Shown: positions 33,745 to 43,993, numbered from the stretch's first letter. The stretch is DNA of 64,000 bases from Candidatus Obscuribacterales bacterium (GCA_031292355.1 JARLHI010000030.1:124001-188000), one strand, 5' to 3'. Notes: generated by a model from the sequence alone, not told the origin. Numbers and translations are program-made.

Positions 33745-35550
33745 ATGGCTGACAAACCAACAGTGACCCCCGAAAAAAAGGTCGAAGACCCAACGAAACC
33801 AGCAGAAGGACATGGCAACCATACCACCGCTCTCCAAGATATTGGCAATCCTCGTCCCCCTATAGAGACGACTAAACCTAAAGACTCTGGGGAAGGGACC
33901 GCTCTGGAAAAACCAGCTGCAGAAGAACTTAAAAAAATCACCGACGTAAAAGCTTTCAATGACCGGGTCCAGGATCTGATCAAGGATGCAAAAGCTGGCA
34001 AGCCCGTTACCTTCGACGTCGACAATCGAACACAGATGACCGACGCCGATGGAAAACCAGTTAAAACCGAGCAGAGTAAATTGCTTTATGACCAATTGGC
34101 AAAATCGTACCCCGAGCGCGCGTTTACTTTTGCCAAACCAGATGTCAATCCCGGCGATCCTGGCTACACCGAAATTCAAGCACCACAAGTCAAAAATCCT
34201 GAGGGAGTGAAACTTTCCATCAAAGGGAACCAGCTCACTACGGACAAAGAGATCAAATTAGCCGATGGCAGCAGCTTGCCAGAAGGTTCAAAATTTGCTG
34301 TGGGAACAGTCTTCGATGGTCAAACAGTAAAATCGATTGATCCAACCGGTAAGGTCTGGGCTACAACACCGGAAGGAAAGCAGGTTCAAGTAGCTGATGC
34401 AGGCCAATCAGCATCGATGACCAAAGACAGTTTGGCAGCAGACAAAGGAGCACTTGCTCCAGAGGGCTCTCGTATTCCAATCCGTACAGATTCTGGAAAA
34501 GGGGCCGACGGCAAACCGCTCGTCGATCCAGACGGCAAGCCTTTACTGGACAGTTACGCCATCACCAAGGAATCATTCGGTCAATCGTACAAACCAGGCA
34601 CGACTGACGAGACTTGGGCCGTTAAAGGAAAATCAAACGACCACTTTTTGTTGCCAGAGAATGTCACTGTCGATGCCATGACAAAAGATTATGGTGGCGC
34701 ACAAGCCTCCGGCGCAAAAGGCGACTACTACATGAACAGTGGGTTTGACGATGCTAGAAATGCAACCGCCAAAAATTACACTGGTGAGACCGACCCACGC
34801 AGTGCAAAGGAACTACTGCGCATCCGTAAAGAAGCAGGAATCGACGGTCCAACCCAAGTCGAGGCCGGATTGAACAAAGCTATGGCAGCTGAAGCCAAAG
34901 AAACAGCTGAGTCTGTAGACAAACAACGCTATAACAGTCCTGAACAGCGCGCCAAATTTAACAAATTAGCTGACGATCTAGCTGCCGCCGAAACTCCTGA
35001 AGCGAAAGCCCAGATTTTAGACGCAGCTATGAAAAGAGGAAGAGAAACCGAAAAAGAAATAGGTGAAAACAGAGGCGAGTATTCACGTGACGGGCTCCAC
35101 ATTCTCGATACAGACTTGCGGACTTCAATGGTAAAACTCGCAGAAAAAGCGGCAGAGCATAATGTCAGAGCCCCAAGAGAAGAGGCTGCAGTGAACGCCG
35201 AAGCCCCTAAACCTGAAAAGGTTGCTGATGCAGTCTTTAAACCCAAGGGGTTTCATTCATCAGAAACTCATCAACCTCATGATGGTGCTGCAGTGCCCGA
35301 AGCCGTAGCCAAGGCAATGCATGCAGAACCCGGCGCACGCACTCCCGCAGAAAAAGCGGAAGTCGAAAAATTCATGAAGGAAAAAGGACTGAGCGAAGAA
35401 CAAGCGCGAGAAGTCGAAGGAAAGTTCAGAGAAGGTGTAAGTAGAGGTTTACCCGTTCTAATCGCTCTCGGTGCAGCGCTGGGAGCCGCTGGATCGGCAA
35501 TGGCTGCTACTAAAGACAAGTCAGACAAGGTGACTTACGGAGACAAGTGA
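33745..35550 (+). CDS. 601-aa partner of the giant protein, same N- and C-terminal modules
   Basis: A related but shorter protein, 105 bp downstream in the same direction. It shares the disordered start, the RAFTFAKPDVNPGDPGY unit (compare EKFTFQKADVAPGEKGY in the giant), TGETDPRSAKELLRI, and the C-terminal module from about residue 494 (VFKPKGFHSSE, PEAVAKAMHAEPGARTPAEK) with a final hydrophobic helix (LPVLIALGAALGAAGSAMA from residue 569) and VTYGDK tail. It has no catalytic Cys-His-Asp region. TGAGG at 8-nt spacing supports the start. The two genes look like a duplicated, functionally linked pair. Confidence 0.85.
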   Translation: MADKPTVTPEKKVEDPTKPAEGHGNHTTALQDIGNPRPPIETTKPKDSGEGTALEKPAAEELKKITDVKAFNDRVQDLIKDAKAGKPVTFDVDNRTQMTDADGKPVKTEQSKLLYDQLAKSYPERAFTFAKPDVNPGDPGYTEIQAPQVKNPEGVKLSIKGNQLTTDKEIKLADGSSLPEGSKFAVGTVFDGQTVKSIDPTGKVWATTPEGKQVQVADAGQSASMTKDSLAADKGALAPEGSRIPIRTDSGKGADGKPLVDPDGKPLLDSYAITKESFGQSYKPGTTDETWAVKGKSNDHFLLPENVTVDAMTKDYGGAQASGAKGDYYMNSGFDDARNATAKNYTGETDPRSAKELLRIRKEAGIDGPTQVEAGLNKAMAAEAKETAESVDKQRYNSPEQRAKFNKLADDLAAAETPEAKAQILDAAMKRGRETEKEIGENRGEYSRDGLHILDTDLRTSMVKLAEKAAEHNVRAPREEAAVNAEAPKPEKVADAVFKPKGFHSSETHQPHDGAAVPEAVAKAMHAEPGARTPAEKAEVEKFMKEKGLSEEQAREVEGKFREGVSRGLPVLIALGAALGAAGSAMAATKDKSDKVTYGDK

Positions 35551-35577
35551 TGAACTAGCAGTCGCGGTGCACCAATG

Positions 35578-35664
35578 AACAGAGTCAGTAATCTTCAAAA
35601 GATGACGACAGATTTCACTTTCAGTGGTCTGTTCATCCGAGAAGCGACCTGACTCTGTTTTTTT
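35578..35664 (+). terminator. Large branched terminator after the 601-aa gene
   Basis: ACAGAGTCAG (35579-35588) pairs with CTGACTCTGT (35649-35658), which runs directly into seven T residues. The long loop can fold again (GATG..ACAGA with TCTGT.CATC). It should end transcription before the 2336-aa gene, which then needs its own promoter. Confidence 0.75.
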
Positions 35665-35709
35665 AGTGCGATTTTGCCAATTTCAATAGTGTTTACGTGA
35701 GGTCTAAAG

Positions 35710-38700
35710 GTGTCGGACAATGTTACCGACAAAACTAACGCCCAAACGGTTGATCCCAAAAGCAAGGATCGGCCAAAAGATCACGACGACTCTACCGCAA
35801 AAGCAAAAGCTGACGCTGCCAAAATTGCAGCAGAAAAAGCAGAAGCTGCACAACGTGCCGCCGAGAAGACTCACCAGTCTATGATTGCTGAAGCGATGGC
35901 GGCTATGCGTCATCTTCTCGAAGAATCGAAGACTGTTTTAGATAAGCGAACTGACGCAGATCACAACAATCAAAAGCTAATCGATGCAGGAAAATTGCCG
36001 CAAATGGCTGTGCCAGCAGTAGCGGCACCAGAAGCCACCAAAACCAATCCTGCAGAAATCACGAAAACCGCCCCCGTTGACATCACCCGCAGTACCAGTC
36101 CAACCGATGCAATAGCCAAATCAGAACGGTCTGTCGAAAATATTAAACCTTACGATAAGCCGCTCACAGCCGAACAAAAATACTTCACGGATTTTTATCA
36201 GCAGCGGTTGTCAGATCCAGCCGTACTTGCCCAAATTACACCTGAGCCTGCTCCAAAACCAGGACAGTCACCAGCTGACGCTGATGCCGCCTATCAAAAA
36301 ACTCTGGTGGATCGAGCAAATGCGATAAAGTCAGAGATGGGCGCAAAAGACAGTGCTGGCGAAAACTGGGTTAAACAACCAGCCTTTGGACCAGCTACAC
36401 AAGCTGCTTTCAGAGATTATTCGGATTGGTTGCAAAAAATAGAGTTACCAAATCAAGCGAGAGAATTGCAATCAACAGGTAAAGAGCCACCACCAGGTAG
36501 TCCAATTTCTGTGCCAATAGAAAATGGTAAGCCAATTCCGATCACTGAATATCAAAATAGAATTGCCACTGGCAAGCTCGCCGCCGATCTGCACATTGAT
36601 TCATCAAAGCCGCCAGATCAAGCGGAGTCAGAACGACTAGAAAATGCGCTGACCTGGCGCAATCAAGCAAAGGATACAAATGACACCACTCGCGGTGAAC
36701 GCTTTGATAGTGACGTTGCACAAAGAATAAAAGAACTGGGTCTGCCCTCGGGATGGCAATATCAGCCAGGTCAAGATAAAGCGGCCTGGCGCCAGGCTGC
36801 TTCGCAAATGATTGACCTGACCGAACACGTTGGTCGTATGGCGAATCTCGTCAATAAACTGAAACTACCCGTAGATCAGCCGCCCGGTTCATCAGTCACA
36901 ACAGGAAAAGATGGCACTCACATAAAGCTTGACCTGCCACAGAATCTACGTCTTGACGATCCGCAAACTCTAGAAAAAGTGCGCGCACTGCAACAATGGG
37001 AAACCAAAGTCACACCGAGTTTAGAAACTGTGCGCACTCAGCTCGACGCCGTCGCCAAAGATCCCAAGAAGGCGTTGGCCTGGGGTGACACAGTTATTCA
37101 AAAAGTCAAAGACGCAAGCGGCAAAGAAGTTAGCGCGACCGTCCAACTCGATAAAGACGGAAAGCTAATCAACATCGTTGATCCAACAAAACCAGAATTA
37201 ACACCAGGCGCTCACACAGAAAAAGCAAATCTTCTTGCTGAGAGGTTTACAGCAAAAACAGATCCTAAAACCGGCGAGATCGTCGTCACTCAAGATGTGC
37301 AGGCACAAAAGGTCCCCTGGTACAGCTACGAGAACATGATTTACTCAAACGTGGGTAAACCGGCCGACTTACCAGAAAAGCGTTATAAGCCAGACGACCT
37401 GGTTGCAGTGAACAAAGGCAGCGGCACCGAATTTATGCTCGCAAGAGACCTCGAGTCTTACGAAAAAACCTCAGCGGCCCTGCATTATGGCGAGAAAGCG
37501 TTGATGGCGACAATGGACGTGGCCATGGTGGCAACGGGCACAATTGAAGTTGGAGCGGCTATAAAAGGCGCAAGGTTACTTGTTGCAGCCGGTGAGCTTG
37601 CAGCTGATGTAAGTGCTAGAGATGTCGCGAAGGCAGGAGCTAAAGGTGTGTGGGACCTCGCACTTGGTGCTGGTGGTATTACATCCAGTGCCGAAGTGCA
37701 ATCGTCGACGTTTGGACGTGAACTGTCGCAAGTTCGCAACACAGCATTTATGGGAACTCTGGGAGTAGGAGCCATTAAGCCTGGTCTTCGTGCTTTCCGT
37801 TTTATAACTAAAGGAACAGGCACAGCAAAAACTTTCGAAGCAGTGAGCGAAGAAGCGGGTCAAGCAACGGAAACAGTCAAGGCAACGGAGGTCGGAAAGC
37901 CGACTAAGGAAGGTGCAGAAGACACGCCCAAATCGCAAGATGCAACCCCTTCCCCCGCCAAAGCGGGCGAAACTATAGATCTCGCACATAAAGCTACCGA
38001 GGCAAAGACATTAGAGGCTCAATCTAAACCAGCAGAAGTCATAAAAAATGCAGATGGCTCAATTAAGAGCACCGCAGAAGGTGACAAATTATCGCGTCAA
38101 TTCGAATACGCAAAAGATGGCAAGCTCGACAAACTAACAGTTAAGAGTGAAAGTGGAAACCTTGTTATGGAGCGTGTTCCAGGCGAAGAACACGTTTGGA
38201 ATGTCAAAGCTGCAAACGGTCGTGAATCGAAGCTAGAAGGAGATATCACAACAAACGCTGACGGTTCATACACAGTCACTCAAACCACTGACGCAAAAGC
38301 GTCGTGGTATTCAAAAGCCTTTGGTAATAATCCACCGACAGAACCCTTAGAAAAGGCAGTCACTTACCATCCTGATGGCTCGATCACGACAAAGGGCATT
38401 GATGCAGACTTCAAGCCAGCAGAAGGTAGCGCCTATCGCAAAGAAGCCCACGATGGCGAATACTGGACCTCTCCAGAAGGAAAACAAAACTGGATCGATG
38501 GCAGTAAAATTCTCTGGGAGAATAAAGCGCCAGGTCTCTGGCAGTCACAAGACGGGCTCATGACAGAGCACCGCGAATTCGTAAAAAAAGCCTCAATTAG
38601 TGCAAGTAAGCTCACTGAGCCGCTCAATTGGACCGACACCTACAATGGCGTAGAAACTGAGAAGGTGGCAAAAGCAGGCGACATGAAAGTCGACGAAGGC

Positions 38701-41700
38701 AATGGCAAATTTTACGTCATCGACGCAGAAAAATTTAAAATTCTGTATCAAGATGTGCCAGGTCAAGACGGCGTGTTTGTCAAAAAAGATTTTGCAAGAG
38801 CAAGAGAAATAACAACAGATGGAGAGGTGAAAACCAGCGACGGCTCCAAGATGGCTAAAGCAGGTGACTATATTTCTTATAGTCCTGACGGCAAAGAGCA
38901 TCTTGTTGAAAAAGAAGCGTGGGACAAGCTTTACAGAGAGAACCATAGCGTCACCGAATCGAACGAAGCAACCAAGCCGTTTGCATTGCCTGAAGCGACC
39001 GGTCCCGTAGCCAACTACAAAGACGGCACTGTATCATTTCCCTATAAATACGGGAAAGTGACGTGGAATGCGGATCACACAATGGTCGCCATCACCGACG
39101 AACGCAGTGGTAAACCAAGCTTTTACAACAGTGTCGAAAACGACACAGTCGGAACTCGCTTTAATTTTAACAACGGCTCAGAAGTTCGCATTGAGAAGTC
39201 TGGACTGAGAATGATCCACACTCCAGACATGGGCGAAGGAGTATTTAAAGGCGAAGACGGTTCCATTCTCAAAGACGTTGGCAAAACAGACGTTCCCGTC
39301 AAGAATTGGCAGTATCAAAGCCCGACCGAACTATCAATGACTGTGGGTCAGCTGGATGTCACTAAAATCAACGGTGTCAGCCCGGAAGAAATTCGCCTTG
39401 ACTATTCGCGTTACAGCCAAGCAAATCAAGCAGCCACTATTGCGAAGTTAGAGCAAGCACCTATTGGCACAAACATCAGAGATATGAATGGAGTTACATG
39501 GACAAATTTTGGTGGCAGGTGGATCGATTCAGACACCTCGATCAAAGACCTGACAGGAGTTGAATGGACGAAGTCTGGAGACAATTGGCTCAGCAAAAAC
39601 GGAACAATGAGTGTGACGCAAGACGGCATACGCATAACAAACTCCGATGGTTCAGGGAATTGGGCCGATTCAAATGGCCGTCAGTGGCACAGAGAAGCTA
39701 GTGATCCGCCCAAACAATGGCGCAGCAAAGACGGCGCCACCTACACCGAAGGTACCTGGGATTATATAAAACGCACAAAAAATGATCCACAAGTTGCGGC
39801 GGTACTAAAAGGTTTGCAGGGCGCAGGTATCATAAGCGCATTGCATCCGCAGACCGCAAGCGCAGCGAGTCTTGATGCTTCAGGCAATCCAATCGGTGAA
39901 AAACAGACAGTCGATGCTTCAGGTAACCCAGTCGGCGAAAAAGCGGCAGTCCTTGAAGGGCAGCATGTAGTAGCCGACGGAGGAATAGACAAGCTCAAAG
40001 GTCCAGTCGGTAAAGCGGTAGAAGACATCGCCCACAAAGCGATGGCTTACACTACCTATCCAATCATTGCTCAACAATTGGGTGACATTGCCGCCCAGGG
40101 CAAACAAGTAACCGGACAAGCGCTTCAAAGTTTGGGATTTCAGCTCAATCAAATGTGGGCACCAACAAATGATTACGCTGCCGCAGCGGCTATGGTGGAC
40201 TATACCAAAGGGCAGGAAGCCAATTTGCCAGAACCCGCCGCACTCAGTGCTCCACAAAGCACCTGGCATCCAGCGGCTCCTATTCAAAGCGACAAAGCTG
40301 TGGCTGATACCATAGCCGAATACAAGAATGCAATCACACAAAATATTCCTGAAACATGGTGGGGCGGCAATCCTACTAAAAATAGTGTCGATCAGATTTT
40401 CGACAAACTCGCACACGCTGTATCACCGGCCGGCACGGAAGAAGAACGAGCCAAATTCAAAAAGGAATTAGCCACCAATATCGCATTCAATAGCCAAGAA
40501 ATTTCGCTATTGGATCGCATCAATGGCAGACCAATCACGTCGCAAGAAGCTCAAGATTTGATGGATCCTGCTAAGCGAATCAATTTCAGCAATAAAAATG
40601 TCGCAAAAGTAGCAGAAAGAATGATGGGTAATCGCGATCAGACTATAGTCGAGGCCAGTTCGGCCGCTTTAATATTTATGGCTGATCAGACTAAAAACCA
40701 AGACCCCAATTCTCTGGCTAAAACAACTGTGTCTGTTTATCCCCAACTAGAAACGAGTCCCTTCGAAAACGCACAGCTCGTAGGCAAACGAGATTTCGAA
40801 TTGAATCTCAGCGCCGATTATTTGACCGGCAACCTAAAACATGCGCTTGCTCAAACTAGCAATGATGCCCGAAGTATGGCTTATGGCGATTTGCTTGTAA
40901 AAAATGGTGAAATAGCACCACAAGAATTTGGTGCCATTTTGCAAAATGTCTTGAGCAATCCAAAATCTACCGCAGATGAAAAAATGCATGCTCTCAGTGA
41001 TGCTAATGGTCCGAGAATGGGGGCATTGATTAGCGGTCTGGTGATGCAAGCGTCTGGTGCTGCAAATGCCAGCACCAACAATTTTGGCTCAACTTTGCAA
41101 GACTTTGAAAGCACCTTGAGCAATACAGCCCTAAACGACACTGATGCGTCAGTAAGAGCAATGTCAGCGGCAATGGTATTTTCCATCAGTCGCTTCAAAG
41201 CAAATCCAACCGAAGGCGCAAAGTTTATGGATCAGCTCAGCGCTCTTCGAAGCGCAAGCGAAAATGCTGCACCGGGTCTAAACAATTCCCTGGCAGACAA
41301 TGCTCGCGCCCTAATTTCTTCTGAGCTCGCGAAAACACCAGCAAGTGACGTGCAGGGAAGTCTAGACGCCGCTCAAGCCTACGCCCTGCTAGAGTCGCAT
41401 GTAAGTCCAGCCGACAAAAAAAATATGGAATCTCAGATCAGCAAGACTCTGATAGCTGCACTGCCAAACGCAGACGCACAGCAAGCGGACAATATCGCGG
41501 CCTCTTTGCTGCCAGACCGTCTGCGACAACTCAATCAAAGTGCCCCTGAATTGGCTGATGCAGCGCGTCAACAAATAATTAGCAAACTGATAGTGCCGAG
41601 TGATTATTCCGAAGACACTGAAAAACTAATGGTTGCTACTCTCTCAAAAATGCCGCAACTTCTCGACGGTGCCAGTCAAACCACGCGCAACCAGTTATTC

Positions 41701-42720
41701 GATGCAGCCAAACAACTTGTAGAAAATGCCGATCCGGCCTATACAAAACTTCGCCCAGCTGCGGTAAATGCTATCAAAGACGCTGCTACATCTGGGTCTG
41801 CATCTACTCTTCGTCAGATGGCTGAGTCTGAACAATCTCCTGCTGTTCGCCTTTCAGCATTACAGGCACTTGAAGCAATGCACGATCCAAAGCTTCTAAC
41901 GATAGTATCGAACCGATTGGGCGATGGAAGAAAAGGCTCGGAAAAAGGTGGCATTGAAACCGACCCCGATGTTGTCGCTCATCTGCAAGATATGCAATAC
42001 CGCCTGAAAGAGGCGCAAGTCGTGGACGAGAGTGGTGAGAAGACCGTCGGCACTCCAGCCCAGCCAAATCCGGTTTTGTCTGGCTTCCAAAGCTCAATTT
42101 CAGAACGTTATCCTTTGCTAAATACTTTTGATGCTGAAAAACAAAAAGCGTGGGTTTCTGAAAACTTTCCTTTGCTCGTCAAAGACAATTTCAAAACAGC
42201 AGTCCAAGCAGCAACCGATGGGAAGCAATCCTTATGGTTTAGTACAGCCGATAAAGCCGCCGATAAAGTCGATGACCAGCGCCAGGCTCAATTTGATCAG
42301 CTGGTAAAAACAGCTGGTGCCGATGCTAATTTGGAGAGCACCCAGCAAGCACGCCGAGTGCTCGCATCAATTGTCGCTCAAAATGGTGGTCTTGTCGGGC
42401 ACTCAGAGTCAATCTCGACCGGCAGTTATTCTCTGCCAAATGGCGATGATATGACTACAACTGAGATTCCCACTGAATACAAGGAGAAGCCTCACGATTG
42501 GGCAGCAGCTGCAGCCACGGCTCTGGCCAAAACAGCAAACATTGGTTATACAGGCCGAGATTTGACGGCTGGGTTAATCGGCTCAATTCTCGCCGACAAT
42601 CCACCGCCAGCGGTGCGCGAGTCATTAAATAGAGCGTGGGACTTATTAGCATACAGCGGAAACGGTACTCTTGTTCCCCGTCCTGTCTATGATTATGTTA
42701 GGCGACTAACCCGCAGCTAG
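35710..42720 (+). CDS. 2336-aa giant protein, repeat- and helix-rich
   Basis: The frame is intact from a GTG at 35710, with GAGG at 7-nt spacing. Residues 25-70 form an alanine/lysine-rich coiled coil. A helical domain follows, then a weakly hydrophobic stretch (about 595-640, ALMATMDVAMVATGTIEVG) like the pre-toxin regions of large secreted proteins. Then come many Trp/Asp-Gly beta repeats (EYWTSPEGKQNWIDGSK, GVTWTNFGGRWIDSD) and a tandem 13-residue repeat at 1389-1414. The last 790 residues are helical and HEAT-like (SDDARSMAYGDLL-type units). It lacks the C-terminal module of the two preceding proteins. No toxin domain was recognised. Confidence 0.85.
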   Translation: MSDNVTDKTNAQTVDPKSKDRPKDHDDSTAKAKADAAKIAAEKAEAAQRAAEKTHQSMIAEAMAAMRHLLEESKTVLDKRTDADHNNQKLIDAGKLPQMAVPAVAAPEATKTNPAEITKTAPVDITRSTSPTDAIAKSERSVENIKPYDKPLTAEQKYFTDFYQQRLSDPAVLAQITPEPAPKPGQSPADADAAYQKTLVDRANAIKSEMGAKDSAGENWVKQPAFGPATQAAFRDYSDWLQKIELPNQARELQSTGKEPPPGSPISVPIENGKPIPITEYQNRIATGKLAADLHIDSSKPPDQAESERLENALTWRNQAKDTNDTTRGERFDSDVAQRIKELGLPSGWQYQPGQDKAAWRQAASQMIDLTEHVGRMANLVNKLKLPVDQPPGSSVTTGKDGTHIKLDLPQNLRLDDPQTLEKVRALQQWETKVTPSLETVRTQLDAVAKDPKKALAWGDTVIQKVKDASGKEVSATVQLDKDGKLINIVDPTKPELTPGAHTEKANLLAERFTAKTDPKTGEIVVTQDVQAQKVPWYSYENMIYSNVGKPADLPEKRYKPDDLVAVNKGSGTEFMLARDLESYEKTSAALHYGEKALMATMDVAMVATGTIEVGAAIKGARLLVAAGELAADVSARDVAKAGAKGVWDLALGAGGITSSAEVQSSTFGRELSQVRNTAFMGTLGVGAIKPGLRAFRFITKGTGTAKTFEAVSEEAGQATETVKATEVGKPTKEGAEDTPKSQDATPSPAKAGETIDLAHKATEAKTLEAQSKPAEVIKNADGSIKSTAEGDKLSRQFEYAKDGKLDKLTVKSESGNLVMERVPGEEHVWNVKAANGRESKLEGDITTNADGSYTVTQTTDAKASWYSKAFGNNPPTEPLEKAVTYHPDGSITTKGIDADFKPAEGSAYRKEAHDGEYWTSPEGKQNWIDGSKILWENKAPGLWQSQDGLMTEHREFVKKASISASKLTEPLNWTDTYNGVETEKVAKAGDMKVDEGNGKFYVIDAEKFKILYQDVPGQDGVFVKKDFARAREITTDGEVKTSDGSKMAKAGDYISYSPDGKEHLVEKEAWDKLYRENHSVTESNEATKPFALPEATGPVANYKDGTVSFPYKYGKVTWNADHTMVAITDERSGKPSFYNSVENDTVGTRFNFNNGSEVRIEKSGLRMIHTPDMGEGVFKGEDGSILKDVGKTDVPVKNWQYQSPTELSMTVGQLDVTKINGVSPEEIRLDYSRYSQANQAATIAKLEQAPIGTNIRDMNGVTWTNFGGRWIDSDTSIKDLTGVEWTKSGDNWLSKNGTMSVTQDGIRITNSDGSGNWADSNGRQWHREASDPPKQWRSKDGATYTEGTWDYIKRTKNDPQVAAVLKGLQGAGIISALHPQTASAASLDASGNPIGEKQTVDASGNPVGEKAAVLEGQHVVADGGIDKLKGPVGKAVEDIAHKAMAYTTYPIIAQQLGDIAAQGKQVTGQALQSLGFQLNQMWAPTNDYAAAAAMVDYTKGQEANLPEPAALSAPQSTWHPAAPIQSDKAVADTIAEYKNAITQNIPETWWGGNPTKNSVDQIFDKLAHAVSPAGTEEERAKFKKELATNIAFNSQEISLLDRINGRPITSQEAQDLMDPAKRINFSNKNVAKVAERMMGNRDQTIVEASSAALIFMADQTKNQDPNSLAKTTVSVYPQLETSPFENAQLVGKRDFELNLSADYLTGNLKHALAQTSNDARSMAYGDLLVKNGEIAPQEFGAILQNVLSNPKSTADEKMHALSDANGPRMGALISGLVMQASGAANASTNNFGSTLQDFESTLSNTALNDTDASVRAMSAAMVFSISRFKANPTEGAKFMDQLSALRSASENAAPGLNNSLADNARALISSELAKTPASDVQGSLDAAQAYALLESHVSPADKKNMESQISKTLIAALPNADAQQADNIAASLLPDRLRQLNQSAPELADAARQQIISKLIVPSDYSEDTEKLMVATLSKMPQLLDGASQTTRNQLFDAAKQLVENADPAYTKLRPAAVNAIKDAATSGSASTLRQMAESEQSPAVRLSALQALEAMHDPKLLTIVSNRLGDGRKGSEKGGIETDPDVVAHLQDMQYRLKEAQVVDESGEKTVGTPAQPNPVLSGFQSSISERYPLLNTFDAEKQKAWVSENFPLLVKDNFKTAVQAATDGKQSLWFSTADKAADKVDDQRQAQFDQLVKTAGADANLESTQQARRVLASIVAQNGGLVGHSESISTGSYSLPNGDDMTTTEIPTEYKEKPHDWAAAAATALAKTANIGYTGRDLTAGLIGSILADNPPPAVRESLNRAWDLLAYSGNGTLVPRPVYDYVRRLTRS
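39874..39951 (+). repeat. 39-bp tandem repeat, two copies, in frame
   Basis: Two 39-nt units (39874-39912 and 39913-39951) encode DASGNPIGEKQTV and DASGNPVGEKAAV. They keep the frame and probably form a flexible linker. The second unit differs at several positions, so the duplication is not recent. Confidence 0.8.
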
Positions 42721-42727
42721 GACGTGA

Positions 42728-43498
42728 TCAGCGCTCGTACTTTTTAACGACATCAACCAGAGCCTGAGATAAACCAATAGTTTTCAGTTTCTTAAATAAA
42801 ATTGTATGGACTATGCGATATTTGCCACCATCGCGTACGAGATTTTTGCCCAGTTCTTCTAAATAGACTTCGCCCTGTTCTTCGTGTTGGCCGATTTGAA
42901 AAAAGACAATCGTCACTTCGTGACGCCTTTGCATTAATCGAGTAGCGCGAATCAATTCGTTTTCTACAAAGTCTGGCTCGGGAGGCGGATACGGCACACC
43001 ATCTGTAATCACAACAATTAGGAGTGGTTTCGACTCTGGTGTTCTTCGATCAAAATACTCATAGAGGCGATCTCTTAGTGGTGCCGCCAATCTCGTGCCG
43101 TGATCGAAATTTGGATGCTGAAAAATATCAGCGACAATTTGCGGTGATACCAGCTTATGCACTTCGTATTTGCCAGAAAAAGTTGTCACAGTCAATCCAG
43201 GCAACAGAGAAGCAAGAGCATTAGCAAGTTCCTGTGATTGCATGCCGCACCATTGCCAGCGTGATAATCCATTCGGACAATCGCGTCGCGTCATAGAAGT
43301 TGAACAATCTACGATCAACTCAATTTGAAAATTCGCCAGCAGATGAGCCTGATCAGGATCAATTACGTTCAAGACAGGAACATTGTTGGCATTTTCGAAC
43401 GAGTAGGCACGCTCGACTTGCAGTGGAAATGGAGCAACTGATGGGCGTTGCAAACGCAATCCAGAATCTTGCTGAGCGAAAGTCAACGCTGTCGGCAT
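42728..43498 (-). CDS. von Willebrand factor A domain protein
   Basis: The vWA/MIDAS pattern is clear: IVDCSTSMT (Asp-x-Ser-x-Ser), then GTRLAAP and VVITDGVP. The closing part has acidic and basic helices with EEQGEVYLEELG. The frame stays open for 23 codons upstream of the ATG and encodes a signal-like run (GFVGAFALCLCYLMPTALTF), but there is no ATG, GTG or TTG in that extension. It is probably secreted, with an unresolved start or a base error. The gene sits directly after the convergent giant gene (7 bp). Confidence 0.8.
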   Translation of the reverse strand: MPTALTFAQQDSGLRLQRPSVAPFPLQVERAYSFENANNVPVLNVIDPDQAHLLANFQIELIVDCSTSMTRRDCPNGLSRWQWCGMQSQELANALASLLPGLTVTTFSGKYEVHKLVSPQIVADIFQHPNFDHGTRLAAPLRDRLYEYFDRRTPESKPLLIVVITDGVPYPPPEPDFVENELIRATRLMQRRHEVTIVFFQIGQHEEQGEVYLEELGKNLVRDGGKYRIVHTILFKKLKTIGLSQALVDVVKKYER

Positions 43499-43567
43499 GA
43501 GATAGCACAGACAGAGTGCAAAAGCGCCGACAAATCCAGAAAAATTTGATTGCGTGTGATTACCCGC

Positions 43568-43993
43568 TTAGAGGTTATTTTCGGTGAGCCAGAGCGCGAC
43601 TTGTTTATTCGCTTTTTTGCTTTGAGCTATGCGCTTGCCACTCTTATCGTAAATGATGAACATAGGCACAGAGTAGGCTTCAAACTGATTGCCAGCTGCC
43701 GACGTAAAACCAATACCGCTGTCAGAGGGAGCATCAAGCAAAACATCGACGATTTTCAAATCGGTCTTTTTGTCTGAAAGTTTCTCGATTCTGGGTTCCA
43801 TTGCACGACATGGTGGGCAATGAGGACTGTGAATGAAGAGTAAAGTTGACTTATCCTTAGCGAGAAAATTGTCGAGCGCAATAGCCGAACCTGGCTTATC
43901 CGCATTTGCGTGAACAACACTGTCGGCTCTTACAGCAAGTGGACTAATGAGAGTAACAAGGGTCGTAAGCAACAAAACCGCGGCAATTTTCAA
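43568..43993 (-). CDS. Secreted thioredoxin-fold protein with CPPC
   Basis: After a signal peptide (IAAVLLLTTLVTLISPLAVRA), a thioredoxin-like domain has the SPHCPPCRAM active site and a cis-proline (VPMFIIYD). CPPC is unusual for thioredoxins, although a CxxC with redox capacity is retained. The TTG at 43993 has GGAG at 7-nt spacing; the longer TTG at 44008 has none. It may assist disulfide formation in the exported vWA protein whose gene follows (inference). Confidence 0.82.
   Translation of the reverse strand: MKIAAVLLLTTLVTLISPLAVRADSVVHANADKPGSAIALDNFLAKDKSTLLFIHSPHCPPCRAMEPRIEKLSDKKTDLKIVDVLLDAPSDSGIGFTSAAGNQFEAYSVPMFIIYDKSGKRIAQSKKANKQVALWLTENNL

Noticed and set aside
33412..34188. 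258-aa minus-strand open frame across the two large genes
   Set aside because: It runs opposite two strongly coding genes and a gap between them; its composition looks like antisense.
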